Of a stretch of 64,000 nucleotides of DNA, positions 47,828-59,079 are shown piece after piece; the stretch's first letter is position 1, and each line of letters starts with the position of its first letter. A program made the translations under genes and the position numbers. The DNA lies in the NCBI GenBank assembly GCA_011503125.2, contig WWBZ02000016.1:3472001-3536000 (forward strand), in the 5' to 3' direction. The DNA comes from Botryosphaeria dothidea. Taxonomy: Eukaryota; Ascomycota; Dothideomycetes; Botryosphaeriales; Botryosphaeriaceae. Below the pieces are notes generated by a model, which was not told the origin of the DNA, made no database searches, and was given only the letters and a program-made list of their open reading frames with translations.

Positions 47828-47906
47828 ACTAGAACTACTAGAACTACTAGAATCTAAATAACTATAAGAATAAGAACTAAAGAAATAGATTTAGTAGATA
47901 AATATA
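47828..47906 (+). mobile_element. LINE copy O, 3' fragment left of N
   Basis: The ORF2 Gly-Pro tail coding end and stop, and the start of the 3' UTR, on the plus strand. It is cut by insertion of N; the TSD TTAGTAGATAAATATA is at 47891-47906. It continues at 51093. Confidence 0.8.
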
Positions 47907-48144
47907 GATAGATAGATAAATTCATTTCTTCCCGATATAGCTCCCTTACGGGTCTATGCGGGGCTGGCTATCTATAGTTATTTTACACGAGGGGGAAAAC
48001 CTTTTCGCCTGGCAAAAACCCCTCCTCTCTCTCTGGGCATGCTATCCTATACTAGTTCTTGTTTTTCCTTCTTACCAGTAGCGGCTGCTATGGCAGCCCT
48101 ACATTTACCTACTAGACCTATCCCTTCAGTCCTTGTCCTCGTAG

Positions 48145-49977
48145 TTATCCGGATCCTGGTGGTCCTGGTGGTCCTCCTGGTTCCTCTTCCTGGTTGTCCT
48201 TCTGGATTAGTTCCCTTGCCAGGCTGAATTGCTTGAGCAGCCCTAGGCGTAAGAACCAGTCTGTTGCTGCTTTGATTCCCTTCTTCGTTGAGAGGAGGGA
48301 ATAGTAGTCCGTAGTCCCTGCCCTTTGGAGCATCTGTGCCCTGCCCTGTTGGAAGTAGGGGCAGAAGAGGAGGATGTGCTTTGGGGTTTGTCTATGCTAG
48401 CCGCATGGACAGGCAGGGCTAGGGTGTCCTGGCACCTTGCGCCTAGAGAGGAAGTCCTCCAGTCTAATATGCTTAGTACGCAGTAGAGTGGCGAGTGTGC
48501 TCTGTGGCTTAGACAGTTCGCTGTGAATTTGTCGAATCTTTGGGTTCCACTGTGTGCTTTGGGCTACTGGCTTATCTTGCCTTCCTTGGCTGGTAAACTT
48601 TGTCCATCTCTTCTTCCACTTGTTCCTATATGCTATGCGTAGTCTTGTTCGCTCCGGAAGACTCTGGTAGGTAGGGGGGCAGTAGTTAAGGAGGGCTGTT
48701 GCTCTTTCTCTAAGTAGAGTTCTTCTGGCTGGGCCGGCTGTGCCTCTGGTGCCTAGTGTGGCCCGGGCTATCTCTTTAATGCTCTGGCAAGTGTCCTCTA
48801 CCACCATTGCCACTGGGCCATCCCTAGATCTAATAGTCTGGGCCAGCGCCAGTTCGTCCAGGTAGAGTGAGAGTGGGGAAATCCCCGTCTCGTGCTCTAA
48901 AGTTTGTGTGCTGGTTGACTTGTATGCCCCTGAGATGGTGCGTAGGCACTGGTTTTGGATCTTCTGCAGTGGCTGGGTGGCTGTCTTTCTCCACCCTGGG
49001 GTTCCCTCTGGGACGTGCCATACCCTACAGCCGTAGGTTATGACTGGTCTCACCACAGCCATATAGATATGGCGGGCTTTAGTAAATGAAGCTCCCTAGG
49101 TGGATGCTGCGAGTCTAGAGAGAGATGTGCACTGTTTGATTGCCTTGGCTCCTGTTTCCCTGATGTGGGGTCCCCATCTAAGCTTGTTGTCTACGTGGAC
49201 TCCTAGAATCTTAATTGTAGGCTCTGGGCATCCAGCAAATCCAGGGATACGGATCTCTGCTGCCATATTGAATCTTCTTGGTTTTCTTGTAAAATGAATG
49301 AGGTGATACTTGTCAGGCGAGAAAGCTGACCCGTGGGTAGCTGCCCAGCGCTCGCAAATTTGATGTACGCCCTCTAGTGTCCTACAGTTTTGTTCTGTAG
49401 ATCTACTAAAGGTTAGAATATTGGTATTATCGACGAATCTAAGGGGGAAGGTATTGCCCCTGCGTAGCTGTGTAAGTAGGTTAGAGGCAAAGAATAGGTA
49501 GAGGATCGGAGATAGTGAGGATCCCTGGGGAATCCCGGTTGAGGTCTAGATTGGTGGACTGGTAAAGTCTCCGAAGGATAGCTGAGTGGTACGGTCCTGT
49601 AGAAAGGATCGAGTGAATCTTTCTACCCATTCTGGGAGTTTTGCCATCCTCATATTGTAGAGAAGCCTTCTATGAGATACGTGGTCATATGCTCCCGAGA
49701 TATCCAGGCTGAGGACTGAAGCCACCAGCCCTGGATCTTGTGCCCAGACAGTATGGATCTGTTCTGTGAGCAGGTCGAGAGCTGCTACTGCGGACCTGTT
49801 TCTCCTAGCTCCCATCTGTGTATTAGGGAGCAGGCCGTATGCTTCAGTAGCCTGGGAGATTCTATCTGCTATAATCCTCTCAAGTAGCTTCCCTAGCGTA
49901 TTAAGTAGGGCAATCGGCCTAAATGATTTGGCTTTGGTATAGTTATCCCTCTGTGGTTTCCTTAGGACTACGGTAAT
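48145..49977 (-). pseudogene. LINE N partial ORF2 (RT and C-terminus)
   Basis: One reading frame covers RPIALLNTLGKLL, SLDISGAYDHVSH, GIPQGS, LRFVDDTNI, the thumb (LQKIQNQCLRTISGAYK) and the C-terminal CPCG..HRQT.KH...C zinc motif. It ends in Gly-Pro repeats at the TAA at 48145-48147. Only about three or four RIP-type stops interrupt it, including TAG for TGG just before 49062 and inside the zinc motif near 48396. It has no endonuclease and no start codon because of the deletion. It is the best template here for the family's RT sequence. Confidence 0.85.
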
Positions 49978-51088
49978 TATAGTGGTTGGTAATATGACCG
50001 TAGGCCTGGCACTTAAAACACTGGGTTACTATGAAGGCTGCATTATAGTACTGCGCTATATGGATAGCAAAGTTAATAACAAGCCCCTTATCAATAATCT
50101 GGTTGGCGGTTTCGGGGTTTGTAGTACTGAGGATGATGGCTGAGTGAGTTTTCCCCTCTGGGAGCTTCCTCTTTAGCCAGGCCAGCTTGCTGATACGTAG
50201 TCCTGGGTGTAGAGATAGGTTCTGCTCCTGGATGGTTTGGATGGCTTGGGGGTCTGTGGTATCGATTTCTTCTCGAGGGACGTTGTGTACTAGCACTGAG
50301 TATAGCTGCTGGTTAGGCCTGACTTCTTTTCCTAGTCCTGTAGTCCATTCCTGGTCCTGGAGAAGGGCTGTTCTGGTTGCTTCATCCGGTATAAAGATCC
50401 TAACGTCTCCACTGGGGAGCTTCTTGGCAGTAAGTACTTTCTTGCACGCCCAGCTTTTTCCTGCCTGGATCTTTCTGATGATTGCCTCATTTGAGAGCTT
50501 GGCTATTTCTTGTCTGTTTGCTATCTCTGGGAAGTGGAGGGTAAGTTTAGTGGTGGCTGGGGGGGTAGGGGGCTTCGGGGCTGCTTGGGCTGCAATTTGT
50601 GCCCAGCTGCGAGTGTTGGGTGTGGGTGTAGAGGTAGCCTGGATACGGTTGACTGTCTTTTGGACCTGTTGGACCTCTTTGAGGATGTCCTTAAGGCCTG
50701 GCTCCTTGGTGGCTGCCTCCTGGCAGATAGTAATATGATCCTGGAAGATTGTCTTGGCAATGTCGAGAAAATTTTTCACCTGGCTGGAGAGGACTGAAGG
50801 GAGGCTAGCGGATGTTTGTAGGGCTTGGAGGAGGGTGTCTGCTGTTTTTGAGGCTCTCTCAACGTATTCTACGCTGTACTGGGTGCTCTACGGTTTCTTG
50901 GGGGTGTATTGGGGCTGGGTAGGGGTAGTCACTGGGGGAGGCTGTTCGCCTCTTCCTGTGTCCTCTACATTAACCACTTCGCGGCTGCAGTTGTCTTGAG
51001 TACTGTTTTGGGACTCGCGAAGCCTAGGATAGTCCCTAGGGCCCTCTCCCGGCGCCGTAGCTTGGGGTCGATTTTTTGGTGTGGTCAT
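49978..51088 (-). pseudogene. LINE N ORF1, nearly intact but truncated at the zinc knuckle
   Basis: The frame starts at ATG 51088 with MTTPKNRPQATAPGEG. One TAG lies at about 50888 (CAG in copy D), then 278 open codons run from 50779 to 49943. The conserved helical segment KNFLDIAKTIF and the acidic/basic middle are intact. The first knuckle CFKCQAYGHITNHY is present, then the deletion junction at 49977/49978 replaces the rest with an out-of-frame RT segment. One RIP-type change and the deletion are the only visible lesions. Confidence 0.87.
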
Positions 51089-51092
51089 GTTT

Positions 51093-51302
51093 TTAGTAGA
51101 TAAATATAGGGCTACTATAGTAGCTACTAATAATAAAAAGAAAAAATAGAACTAGTATAGAATAGTATACCTAGAGAAAGAGAAGAAGTTTTTACTAGGC
51201 GAAAAGGTTTTTCCTCTCGTATAAAATAACTATAGATAGCTAGCCCCGTATAAACCCGTAAGAGAGCTATATCGGGAAGAAATAAATTTATCTATCTATC
51301 TA
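51093..51302 (+). mobile_element. LINE copy O, 3' UTR right of N
   Basis: Starts with the second N TSD and carries the rest of the 3' UTR, including the hairpin (ACCCGTAAGAGAGC near 51255) and the (ATCT)n tail. Heavily mutated. It is the last repeat before gene space. Confidence 0.82.
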
Positions 51303-52020
51303 TATATAAGTAGAAGAGCTATAATAATTTATAGATAGTAGAGAATAGTTAGTATCCTCCGTTATCTAGGTACTAAGAATACTTATAATTCTTCGTTATC
51401 TAGTAGGTCTAGTAGGTTCTACGTAACGCGGGTGCTAAAGTCTATTTTCCGGAATCCGACTTTTACCTTAATAAGCGGACGATATATTCGCTATTCTCTT
51501 ATCCGTTCCCTGCGTCCCAAGTCGGCTTCCTAGATCCGTAATCCTTCCCTAATGGGCGTTCTTCCCCTACGGGATCTCGGGCTTTGTCGCTATCCTTAGT
51601 GTTCGCTATGTCGCGTAGGCGCCGTTCCCGTGCGGGCCATAGTTGCTGCCTTGCCCAGGCCCGTAGGCGCCGTCTTCCCTTGAGGCTGCTTTTCCCGTGT
51701 GGGCGTGCCGACCGTGCGGCCCTGTTGCCCGTGAGGTTTCTTAGCCCCTGGGGTGCTTCCTCCCGTGCAGGCTTTCTACCCGTGGGGTCATAAATCCCTT
51801 GTCCTCTGGGGTTCGTAACATTCGGAAGCGGCTAGTTTTGGCCGGGATAATTATATTACTTTAGCGCCGTTGGTTACGTGGGCGGTAAGTCGTATAAGAT
51901 TCTGACTTCCCCACTGCTAGTACTGGCTGTGCCGTAACACAATTACATTGGTCGGGAAGCCGTAATAATTTGAAGTAGTTCTAATATTATCTTTGTTTTG
52001 CTTTTCTAAATGATTTCGCA
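51303..52020. other. Transition zone between the repeat block and gene space
   Basis: Still CA-poor to about 51480, then base composition returns to normal. Between about 51620 and 51790 a CCCGTG-type motif recurs about six times, several as CCCGTGCGGG/CCCGTGTGGG palindromes. No credible gene is seen. A 69-codon plus frame at 51584-51793 follows only from this repeated composition. Confidence 0.5.
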
Positions 52021-54051
52021 AGCGGTACTAGTCGTCGGTTGCAGTACCCCTCTGTATGTGACAAGGCCCTCAATCAACCCACACTTTGCCGGGCCAAGGG
52101 CGGTCATCCACTCGATCATGTAGACGACCAACGACATCAGGAAGGACATCATCATCAGGCGCACAGCCGAGGCCATCAACTTCGCTTGGTTACTTTGGGA
52201 GTCGCCTGGAAGTCGCAACATGAATCTTCTCGCGGAGAGGAGAGGAGATGCGAATGTGTAGTTGTCTCGACGCAAATCCGCAAAATCCATAAAAAGTCGA
52301 GGAACACATCATCATTGGTATCACTGTGATAACATGTAGTACAGAATGACGAAACAATAATTGTGACCACAGTGAGGTAGGTCGGGTTTCGTCATCGAGG
52401 GTCTTCAGCGATGGCATAGATTGGAGGGTCGGACGAGGCGAGACGAACGGACGGGCGCACGAGCACTTGATATTCTGGAGCTTCGCCCTAGGCACCCCGG
52501 TCATGCACTGTTCGTACATAAAGATTGCAGAAGATGCGTATGCGCGCACTGACAAAGGTAAAGAATGAGCCTGACTCGAATCCTTTCTAACTCGCTCCCT
52601 GATTGGCGGGGGTAATGCCGGACCCATGCTCTTGAATAGTGTCTCTGGTAGATGCTGGTCTTGAGGTAACAGGAGAGCGACTGGGTGATGCGACTAGTGG
52701 GAAATATTGCGGGATATGATTTGAGAACAGGGTGGCAAACCAAGCCATTTGAGGCCGAACGGGCGAAGAAGGCGTTCTCGCATGATTTTGGTGCAGAATG
52801 GGCGTGGGCGGGCGTCATGCTCAAGAGGGCAAGTCCTGATTCGCGGCTTGAAAGTTGGCAGCACAGCAAGAGTGAAGGGATATCAATGCGGCGAGAGATG
52901 GGCCGGAAGCAAGGCGGCAAGCAGGTGCATGGTCAGAGATCGACATGGATCTCTCATGCGTCGCGTGGCTCATGGGTGTGCGAGATCGAACACGACGCGT
53001 GGTGTAGAGGGTCGCGTCGAGTTGCAGGGACGGCGGAGAAGGTGTAGCAGTGGGCAGACAGAGGGCCCAGGTGGTTTAGCTGCAACAGCGACCAGGGCGA
53101 AGCGGGCGCGACATGCGGCGACAGGCGGGCTACGCGTGTTTCGGAAAGGTTGGTCCAAGTGGCGCATGGCCAGCGTACGTGCACCGGGCGCGGCGGCGCA
53201 GCAAGAGCGGAAGCGGGCAGCAGGCGAGAGGGGCGTGAGGTGGATGGCGGGCGGGCGTGAGAGGTGGCGACAGCGGCAGCATCCCCTGGAGGCTGCGCAC
53301 TCGCGATATGAGGATCGATGGACAGAAGAGTGGACGGCGACGGCGGAGGTAAAAAGATGGCCGGAGTCGGCTGGGGCCTGGGCGCAAGCTCCAGCCCGTC
53401 CATGTTGGGCATAGCGGGCTGGTCCGACGCGGAGTGCGTGGGCGTCCTGGCGTGTCATTCAGCCGCGAGCGATCAATAGCGGGCTAGTACCCACGCGCGT
53501 CCCTGGGAGCCGCCAGCTGCGAGAGATTGCGAGACGCTGGGAATTTTGATTGACGCTGATTCTGCACCCCAGCACGCCCCTGGCCCGTCCGACTCGTTGC
53601 GCTGCCGTCCTTGAAACCGCTGCCAGCCTGCGCGCTCGCTTTTCAACCACGCCCTCGCTGAGCTGTTGCCGTTGCTGCTGTTGTGTTCTGCCCTACTCGC
53701 TAGTTGCGCAGGAACGACCTTGGATCTGCAGTCCCGCCGCGCTGCGCCATCGCCTGCCATCCGCCTTCCGTCCAGTCGAGACCATTGCTCCACCCCCGTT
53801 TATCTACTCGTCGTCCAGCGCCGCGAGCGAGCGCTGCTGCACCCGCCGCGCCTTTCTCCCTCCCTCGCTCCCTCTCGCTCCCTCTCGCTCCCTCTCGCTC
53901 CCTCTCAATCGTCCGCCGTCCATTGTCGCCCGATAGTCGCCCGCTGCTGCTGCACCGCCCCCTGTCGCAGATTGGCAGCGCTGCCTGCCGCCCTTCTTGA
54001 AACGCCAGCTCTGCAGCAGCCGACGCCCTCCTCATCCTCCTCCCCGCCGCC
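52021..54051. other. GC-rich intergenic region upstream of the membrane-protein gene
   Basis: CA and TG are normal, so there is no RIP. Many overlapping open frames occur on both strands (the longest is 221 codons at 52749-53414), but they are Arg/Ala/Pro-rich, mutually contradictory and without recognisable domains. I treat them as spurious. The right end is probably the promoter and 5' UTR of the gene at 54052. Confidence 0.5.
53860..53906. repeat. 10 bp CT-rich tandem repeat (CCTCTCGCTC)n
   Basis: About four units of CCTCTCGCTC with a partial CCTCGCTC at the start, about 145-190 bp upstream of the ATG at 54052. Pyrimidine-rich tracts are common in promoters and leaders of highly expressed fungal genes; function here is unproven. 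Confidence 0.75.
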
Positions 54052-54663
54052 ATGTCGAACCAGGACGAGAAGACGACCTTTGGCGTCACCATTACCCGCT
54101 CGCTGACCCCGGAGTCGGCCCACCAGCCCCCTGCCGCGACGAACGTGCCCTCGGCCAGCGTTCCCGTTCTCAAGACCCAGCCGTCGACCGACAGCCATCT
54201 CTCCATGGGCCCGCAGCTGGTCTCGCCCACCTACCGTACCAATGACCCTTTCAGCCCCTTCTACCAGCATCCCGACAGCCGCTCGCACCTCGAGGTCGAC
54301 CGCAGCAAGAACGACCTCGAGTCCGGCCTACTCACCGTCAACAACGCCAATGGCGCACCGCTATCCACAGCCACCACCCAGTCGCAACCCAAGGTCAGCA
54401 TTGACGGCCGTGTGAAGGAGTGTACCGTCTGGCCCACCAAGCAAACCCTGCAGGACAAGGCAAGAGCCGCCAAGACGCAGCGTAGAACTTGCCAGTGGTG
54501 GGGCCGGCTGAACAAGAAGCAGAAGATCATGGTCGAGGTATTCATCGGACTGACGGTCGTAGCGCTTGCTGTCGGCCTGAGCGTTGGCATCTCGCGCGCT
54601 GTCGGTGGAGGTGTCTGGGCTGGCACGGGACAGAGCCACACCATTCCTAAGGACGGGTCTTGA
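54052..54663 (+). CDS. Single-pass membrane protein, function unknown (203 aa)
   Basis: The start is in good context (GCCGCCATGTCG) and the frame ends at TGA 54661-54663 without introns. Residues 1-125 are polar, rich in Ser, Pro and Thr and probably disordered. A basic segment (KARAAKTQRRTCQWWGRLNKKQK, about 136-158) is followed by one hydrophobic helix (about 160-182, VEVFIGLTVVALAVGLSVGI). A short Gly-rich tail ends the protein. There is no signal peptide. Positive charges before the helix suggest the N-terminal part is cytosolic and the protein is anchored by its C-terminus, possibly at an internal membrane. I do not recognise a characterised family. Coding-like composition and sharp contrast with the opposite-strand frames support a real gene. 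Confidence 0.72.
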   Translation: MSNQDEKTTFGVTITRSLTPESAHQPPAATNVPSASVPVLKTQPSTDSHLSMGPQLVSPTYRTNDPFSPFYQHPDSRSHLEVDRSKNDLESGLLTVNNANGAPLSTATTQSQPKVSIDGRVKECTVWPTKQTLQDKARAAKTQRRTCQWWGRLNKKQKIMVEVFIGLTVVALAVGLSVGISRAVGGGVWAGTGQSHTIPKDGS

Positions 54664-56117
54664 GCCATCAGATGAGAACAAGTGGTTCGTCGCTCCTCGG
54701 TCAGCTCGAGGGTCTGTCTGTCCCTAACCTCTGCCCGCAGTGCTGCTCATTGGAGCTCCCGATTTTTGCCATTCCTCCAGCTTGCATCCCCACAATCGAT
54801 CTTCAACCCGCAGCCATCACCACGCTATTCACGACACGGGCATTCACGCGCCTCCAGCGTCAAGCACTGACATTCTGCACTACCGGCGCCACGAAATGTC
54901 GAAACGACCCTGTTCAAGAGCCTGCCCGGCTCACCGACACCGCCTCGCGACACCGATGGCTTGCACTTCTCCCATGAACATTTTCTTCTCTAGTCGAACT
55001 TCTCTTTCCGTGTCTGTTTTTCATAGACAATTTTCGTTGGGCGTTGGCAGGCGTTATTCTTCCGCTGCGATCTTGACGCGAAAGAGCTCTTACAGGCGTT
55101 TATTGTAATGCGGCGTACACTGTACTGGAAACTTTGAAGAAAGACGCGGTACATATACCCAAGGGGCCCCCCGGCTACTAAAAGGATTGTACTTTCCATC
55201 ACACCCGGGGCTTTCGGTCTTCAGTTTTTCGGTTTTCCTTGTTCTTCAGTTTGTCGGGAACGGCAGGTATACGGAGATGGTTCGTAAAAGGTGGACTTCT
55301 CATTTTGGTGCGGGCTCGACTGGCGTATTCGGCCTGGATCCGGACATGCGTGTGAGTGGGGATGTATTTGGGAGCGGCTTTCAATCACATCTTTTCATTG
55401 CACTCGTTCAGCTGTCGTGTAGAGGCGCCAACTGTCGAGTTGTGTTACCGTACATATTTCAATGGCTCTGAATCCATTTCCCCGCCGCCCATACTCTACT
55501 TCCCCTTGCTTTGACTAAGCATGAGCAGGGGCCATCTGGCTACAGCTGGTTGATTTTCTCCATTGGCTGCTGCAATTGACGCGGGTAGATGAATTTGCGC
55601 GCGCCACGAACGGTCCAGCCACTCCACATGGTTAGGAAGCGGAGATTCAGAGCGGCAACTGAGCGTTGTCAAACCTGAAACTCGCAGCCAAGAATAGCGC
55701 TACGTCAGTTTAAGCGCTCGCACCCCGGACTTGAACCACTCACAACCAAACGTTCGTCGCCAACACAAAGAACGGGAGACAAGGCAGGGTGGACCACCGT
55801 TGAGCTCATTGACGCGGAGTTTCATCGTGCGGCTAATTGTATGGCTGCTTTGGATCTTATATACGGTTGTTCCAAAGCCTCCCCCCGGTCACCATCATGC
55901 CCCAACAACACCAACTCTGCAACTTTCACTTTCATGTAAGCTTATCTACACCAGAGTTACGCTTCTTGACAAGCGCATCTCGACCTCTGTTCCATGTACC
56001 TGCCTGCTGATCACATCAGCTCCCACACCTCAGGAGGAATCTTGCATTCCACCTCGTTCAGCGATCACCCGCACGCGGCTTCCTGCCACGACTCCGTGTC
56101 GAAACAGTCAATCACCC
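54664..56117. other. Intergenic region, 3' UTR of the membrane-protein gene and CAP promoter
   Basis: No supported gene. Short overlapping frames up to about 120 codons have no domain. A TATATA-like element lies at about 55857-55863 and a CA/CT-rich leader at about 55895-55930, about 190-260 bp before the CAP start codon. A GTAAGC at about 55936 could be the donor of a 5' UTR intron. Confidence 0.45.
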
Positions 56118-56952
56118 ATGCGCGTCAAGTGGCTGGTCCTCTCAGCTACATACTGCTTCACAATATGTTCCGTATCGGCAGCGACTATTGGCGAGCCCAC
56201 ATCGACTGTTCGACAAACGTCAACTATAACAATCGTCCAAACAGTGTTTCGAGCGACCGGGACTGCAGCAGCTGCGACAAGCACCGCATCAGCGTCGACG
56301 GATGAACACTCGTATTCCGACGATTCAATCTTCAAGAACGCTGTACTGGACGTGTCAAACACGGTACGACAGAATTACAACGCTAGCGCCTTTGTCTGGA
56401 ACGAGACGCTGGCAGATTATGCGCAATCTTGGTCTCAAGGATGCAAGTTTGAGCATTCGGTACGTTGTATTTTCTGATCATCAACTATCGACTTTTGGTT
56501 CACTAACTGAGTGATAGGATGGGCCATACGGAGAGAACCTTGCGGCAACTTACCCTTCTGCTTCAGACGCCATTACCGCTTGGGGCAACGAGTCGAAAGA
56601 ATTCAACTTTGCGGATCCTGGGTTTACCGAGGGTACCGGTCACTTCTCCCAGATGGTGTGGCAAAGCACAACAGCCATGGGCTGTGGAAGAACGAACTGC
56701 AGGGGCGCAGGTGGAAACGGAAATGACGGGGATCGTGCCATCGGCTGGTATGTTGTGTGTAGTTATTGGCCGCGTGGCAATGTTATTGGGCAGTTTGCGG
56801 CCAACGTTGATGCTGCAGTAGACGGCAGTGGAAACGATTGGGATGACGAGGGAATGATTGCGAAAAGTAAGAGTGGAGCGGGAAAGGCTGCAGTGCATAA
56901 AGCTGTCTTGAGTGTGCAAGTCTTGGCGCTGATGGGGCTTTATCTGGCATGA
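56118..56952 (+). CDS. Secreted CAP/SCP (PR-1-like) protein, probably GPI-anchored
   Basis: join(56118..56459,56518..56952), 258 aa. The intron (56460-56517, 58 nt) has GTACGT...TAG with a CTAAC branch site. Residues 1-20 form a signal peptide ending VSA. A Ser/Thr/Ala-rich linker follows, then the CAP domain (about 75-205). Visible signatures are KFEHS (His about 113), YGENLA (Glu about 120), GHFSQMVW (His about 156) and WYVVCSYWPRGN (about 191). Cys residues at CKFEHS, GCGRTNC and VVCSY fit CAP disulfides. The C-terminus is hydrophobic (VLSVQVLALMGLYLA) after a Ser/Gly/Ala region, as expected for a GPI signal. Fungal CAP proteins such as yeast Pry1 bind sterols and fatty acids outside the cell; the ligand here is inference. 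The Met at 56118 is chosen because it opens the signal peptide; the upstream in-frame extension to 55731 would bury it. Confidence 0.9.
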
Positions 56953-59072
56953 ATGAGGAGGATGACCGTTGATGCATAGCGATGGCGTTCGGTTCTGGGC
57001 TGCACTTTCGGAAAACAAGTTTCAATGGGCGGGCGGATGGGTCTTTTAGGAGATGACATCTGTCGAGGAGAGTGGATATGGTTTTGGTCACGGCATTTGT
57101 GACTTCTTCTCCAATGCTGCGACACTCCTATCTCCTCTGGATGGGAGACAACGACTTGGGTTCCATAGAGGCGAAACGGTAATTGATCAGTGAATGCGCC
57201 AGTTGAGAGAAATTGAGCTAGTGACGACACACAACATGGCCGACGCCGGAGCTGAGTTCTGTGCCATGCGATCGGTAGCGAGCATGGCACAAAACACGTC
57301 GGAGGGGCCGGAAGGAAACTGACTTGACGATAAGTGGAGCAGTAGTGAGCAATTTCGGAAGAATGGGCTTGTCGCGACCAAGAAGTTTGGGTGGAGATGG
57401 AGTAGCAGTCGTCCTGAGTAGTTGAAAGGGTATGTGAGCATGTCCTGCGGCGAGTGGGGCCTCGTCGATATAAGGTTGCCCAGGTCGGAGCAGTTTCTGA
57501 GAATTGCATAGGGGAAGCGAGCATGAATGGTTCAGAGGCTGATCTCTTCTTGGCCGAGACCGGATGAAGGTGAACACCATGGTGCTCCACCCGAACTTCA
57601 CTTCTTGGAGATCCGGAGCGAGCCTTACAAGACGAGAGATAAGGGACAGTGCCAGTGGAGCTGCCGAGAACGCTGGGTCCACCGACGGCCGAGAGCACCA
57701 ACCATTGCTGGAGCTGGATGATTACGTAGCCGCTGAGACGATGGCCAGCTACGAAGAGCAGATGAGGGCTGATAGGAAATGGGTCCGGAGAGGCTGGCGT
57801 CACGTCGAAGCAGCTGCAAGGAGGGCTGTGGGCGTCGTCGCGAACGGGCCGAGGCTGGGAGCAGGGCGGGCCGGGAGGGGGGCGAGCGGCTTCGCGGACG
57901 TCTTTTTGGCGGTTGGGACGGTAACAATGCGGGTCGCTGGTGCCTGCCTGCATCATCCCGAAAGCTCCGGGGCGCGTCACACCGACCGTGCGTCTCCTCC
58001 ATCTCCGGCCGCGGCTCCGGCTCCGGCCCTGCGCCTCAACACCACAACACCACACATGTCCACACACAACCACATGCAGACCCGCGCATGGCCTCGTCAA
58101 TCTCGCCGTCGTCTTGCCCCTCTTCAGTGGCCCCGCCCGCAGCGCCCGATCTCGCCCAAAACTGTGCCCTTTCCAAGACGTTCCGCGTCGTGACAGACGG
58201 ACTGCTTGGCCCGATGTGGCTCGTCCAGCTACCGTCTTGGCTGCTGTGCTATCTTGATCCACTCTCGACAAGCTTATTACCTGAGAACATCGCGTCTAGA
58301 CCCTCCTCGCTCTCTGGCTTTGTCACCCTTCAGTCGGCCCTACTGGCCGTCCTTCTCTGCTTGTGCTCCATCTCGTTGACCTCAGCTTGGCGCCTCGTAT
58401 GTCCCGAGGCCATTTTGTTCTGCGCCGGCACCGGTGACCCTCGCTCCGGCTTCCCTCTACGCACGTGGTCTTGGCTGTAAGGCTGACCGCTGCCTTTCCG
58501 GGAGATCGTCAATCCCTCTACCTCATCATTTTTCCCTGTCTTCTTGCTGCTCGCCAAGTCTTGGACGGAAAGCATGGCGGCCCACGTCCCTTGCAGACAC
58601 TCTTCCCTGCGCCACCGTGACGACGCATGTGAATCCGCGTCCCGCTATCTGCGACCATTCAGCTGCTCCCCGCTCTCCATCGCCTCTCCAGGACCCGTTC
58701 GATTGTTGCTTGATTCCTTGTCTTGCGTGATAATTCCTTGACACCGACCTGTTTAGGCCCATCCCGTCCCGTCTTGGGCATCTGCCGCTAGTCTGGGCAA
58801 TGACGCCGTTGTTGAAGCTACTCGATCCCTGAAGCATACCGACAACAGATCTGCTTTACATTCGCAGGGTCCACCCGAGAAACACCGCGACAATCGTCGC
58901 CCAGCGCCATTTTGTTGAATCCACTCGTACATCCTACTCGTATCCGTCAGACACGGCGCGTCCGACTTGTTCGAGGTGGATCCGTCTGCGCTTGCGCTCG
59001 AAGTAGTCCAGAATGCGTCTGACAGCGCCGATGCCGCCTGCAGAGTGCTGCTCACTTGGTCCTCTGTTGGCA
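56953..59072. other. Intergenic region, no confident gene
   Basis: GC-rich with open frames on both strands, including 443 codons on minus (56940-58271), 209 codons on plus (57564-58193) and 131 codons on plus (58087-58480, with one hydrophobic segment preceded by a CA-rich leader). None shows a recognisable domain, and the long ones overlap each other. The 58087 frame is the best candidate for a small unrecognised gene, at low confidence. The right end is the GMC promoter. Confidence 0.45.
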
Positions 59073-59079
59073 TATAAAA
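59073..59079 (+). promoter_or_regulatory. TATA box of the GMC oxidoreductase gene
   Basis: TATAAAA, 73 nt upstream of the ATG at 59152, followed by GGGTCGGGC. A consensus TATA this close to the start often marks a regulated rather than housekeeping fungal gene. Confidence 0.65.

Larger units (their letters stand above)
47907..51092 (-). mobile_element. LINE copy N: internally deleted, least mutated copy
   Basis: A 3186 bp insertion in copy O with a 16 bp TSD (TTAGTAGATAAATATA) at 47891-47906 and 51093-51108. Both ends are complete: ATG at 51088-51086, and a 3' UTR with hairpin and tail at the left. About 1.95 kb is missing at 49977/49978, joining the ORF1 zinc-knuckle region directly to the RT domain. 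RIP is very light; long open stretches remain in ORF1 (49943-50779) and ORF2 (48397-49062, 49546-49815). It is non-autonomous as it stands, because the endonuclease is gone. Confidence 0.9.

Noticed and set aside
52749..53458. Overlapping frames of up to 221 codons on both strands
   Set aside because: Low-complexity Arg/Ala/Pro products in GC-rich DNA, all overlapping each other, no start context or domain.
53700..54288. Long minus-strand frames antisense to the membrane-protein gene
   Set aside because: They overlap the better-supported plus-strand gene at 54052 and its leader; no domain.
55710..55745. Possible tRNA T-arm (GGTTCAAGTCC on the minus strand)
   Set aside because: No D-arm, anticodon arm or acceptor stem can be assembled around it.
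55731..56117. In-frame N-terminal extension of the CAP protein
   Set aside because: It would place the clear signal peptide at residue 130; the downstream Met at 56118 is the sensible start.
56940..58271. 443-codon minus-strand frame
   Set aside because: No domain, Arg/Ser/Pro-rich, overlaps other equally open frames, lies downstream of the CAP gene with no intron or promoter signs.
58087..58480. 131-codon plus frame with one hydrophobic stretch
   Set aside because: A CA-rich leader precedes it, but there is no recognisable family or second supporting feature; left as a weak candidate only.
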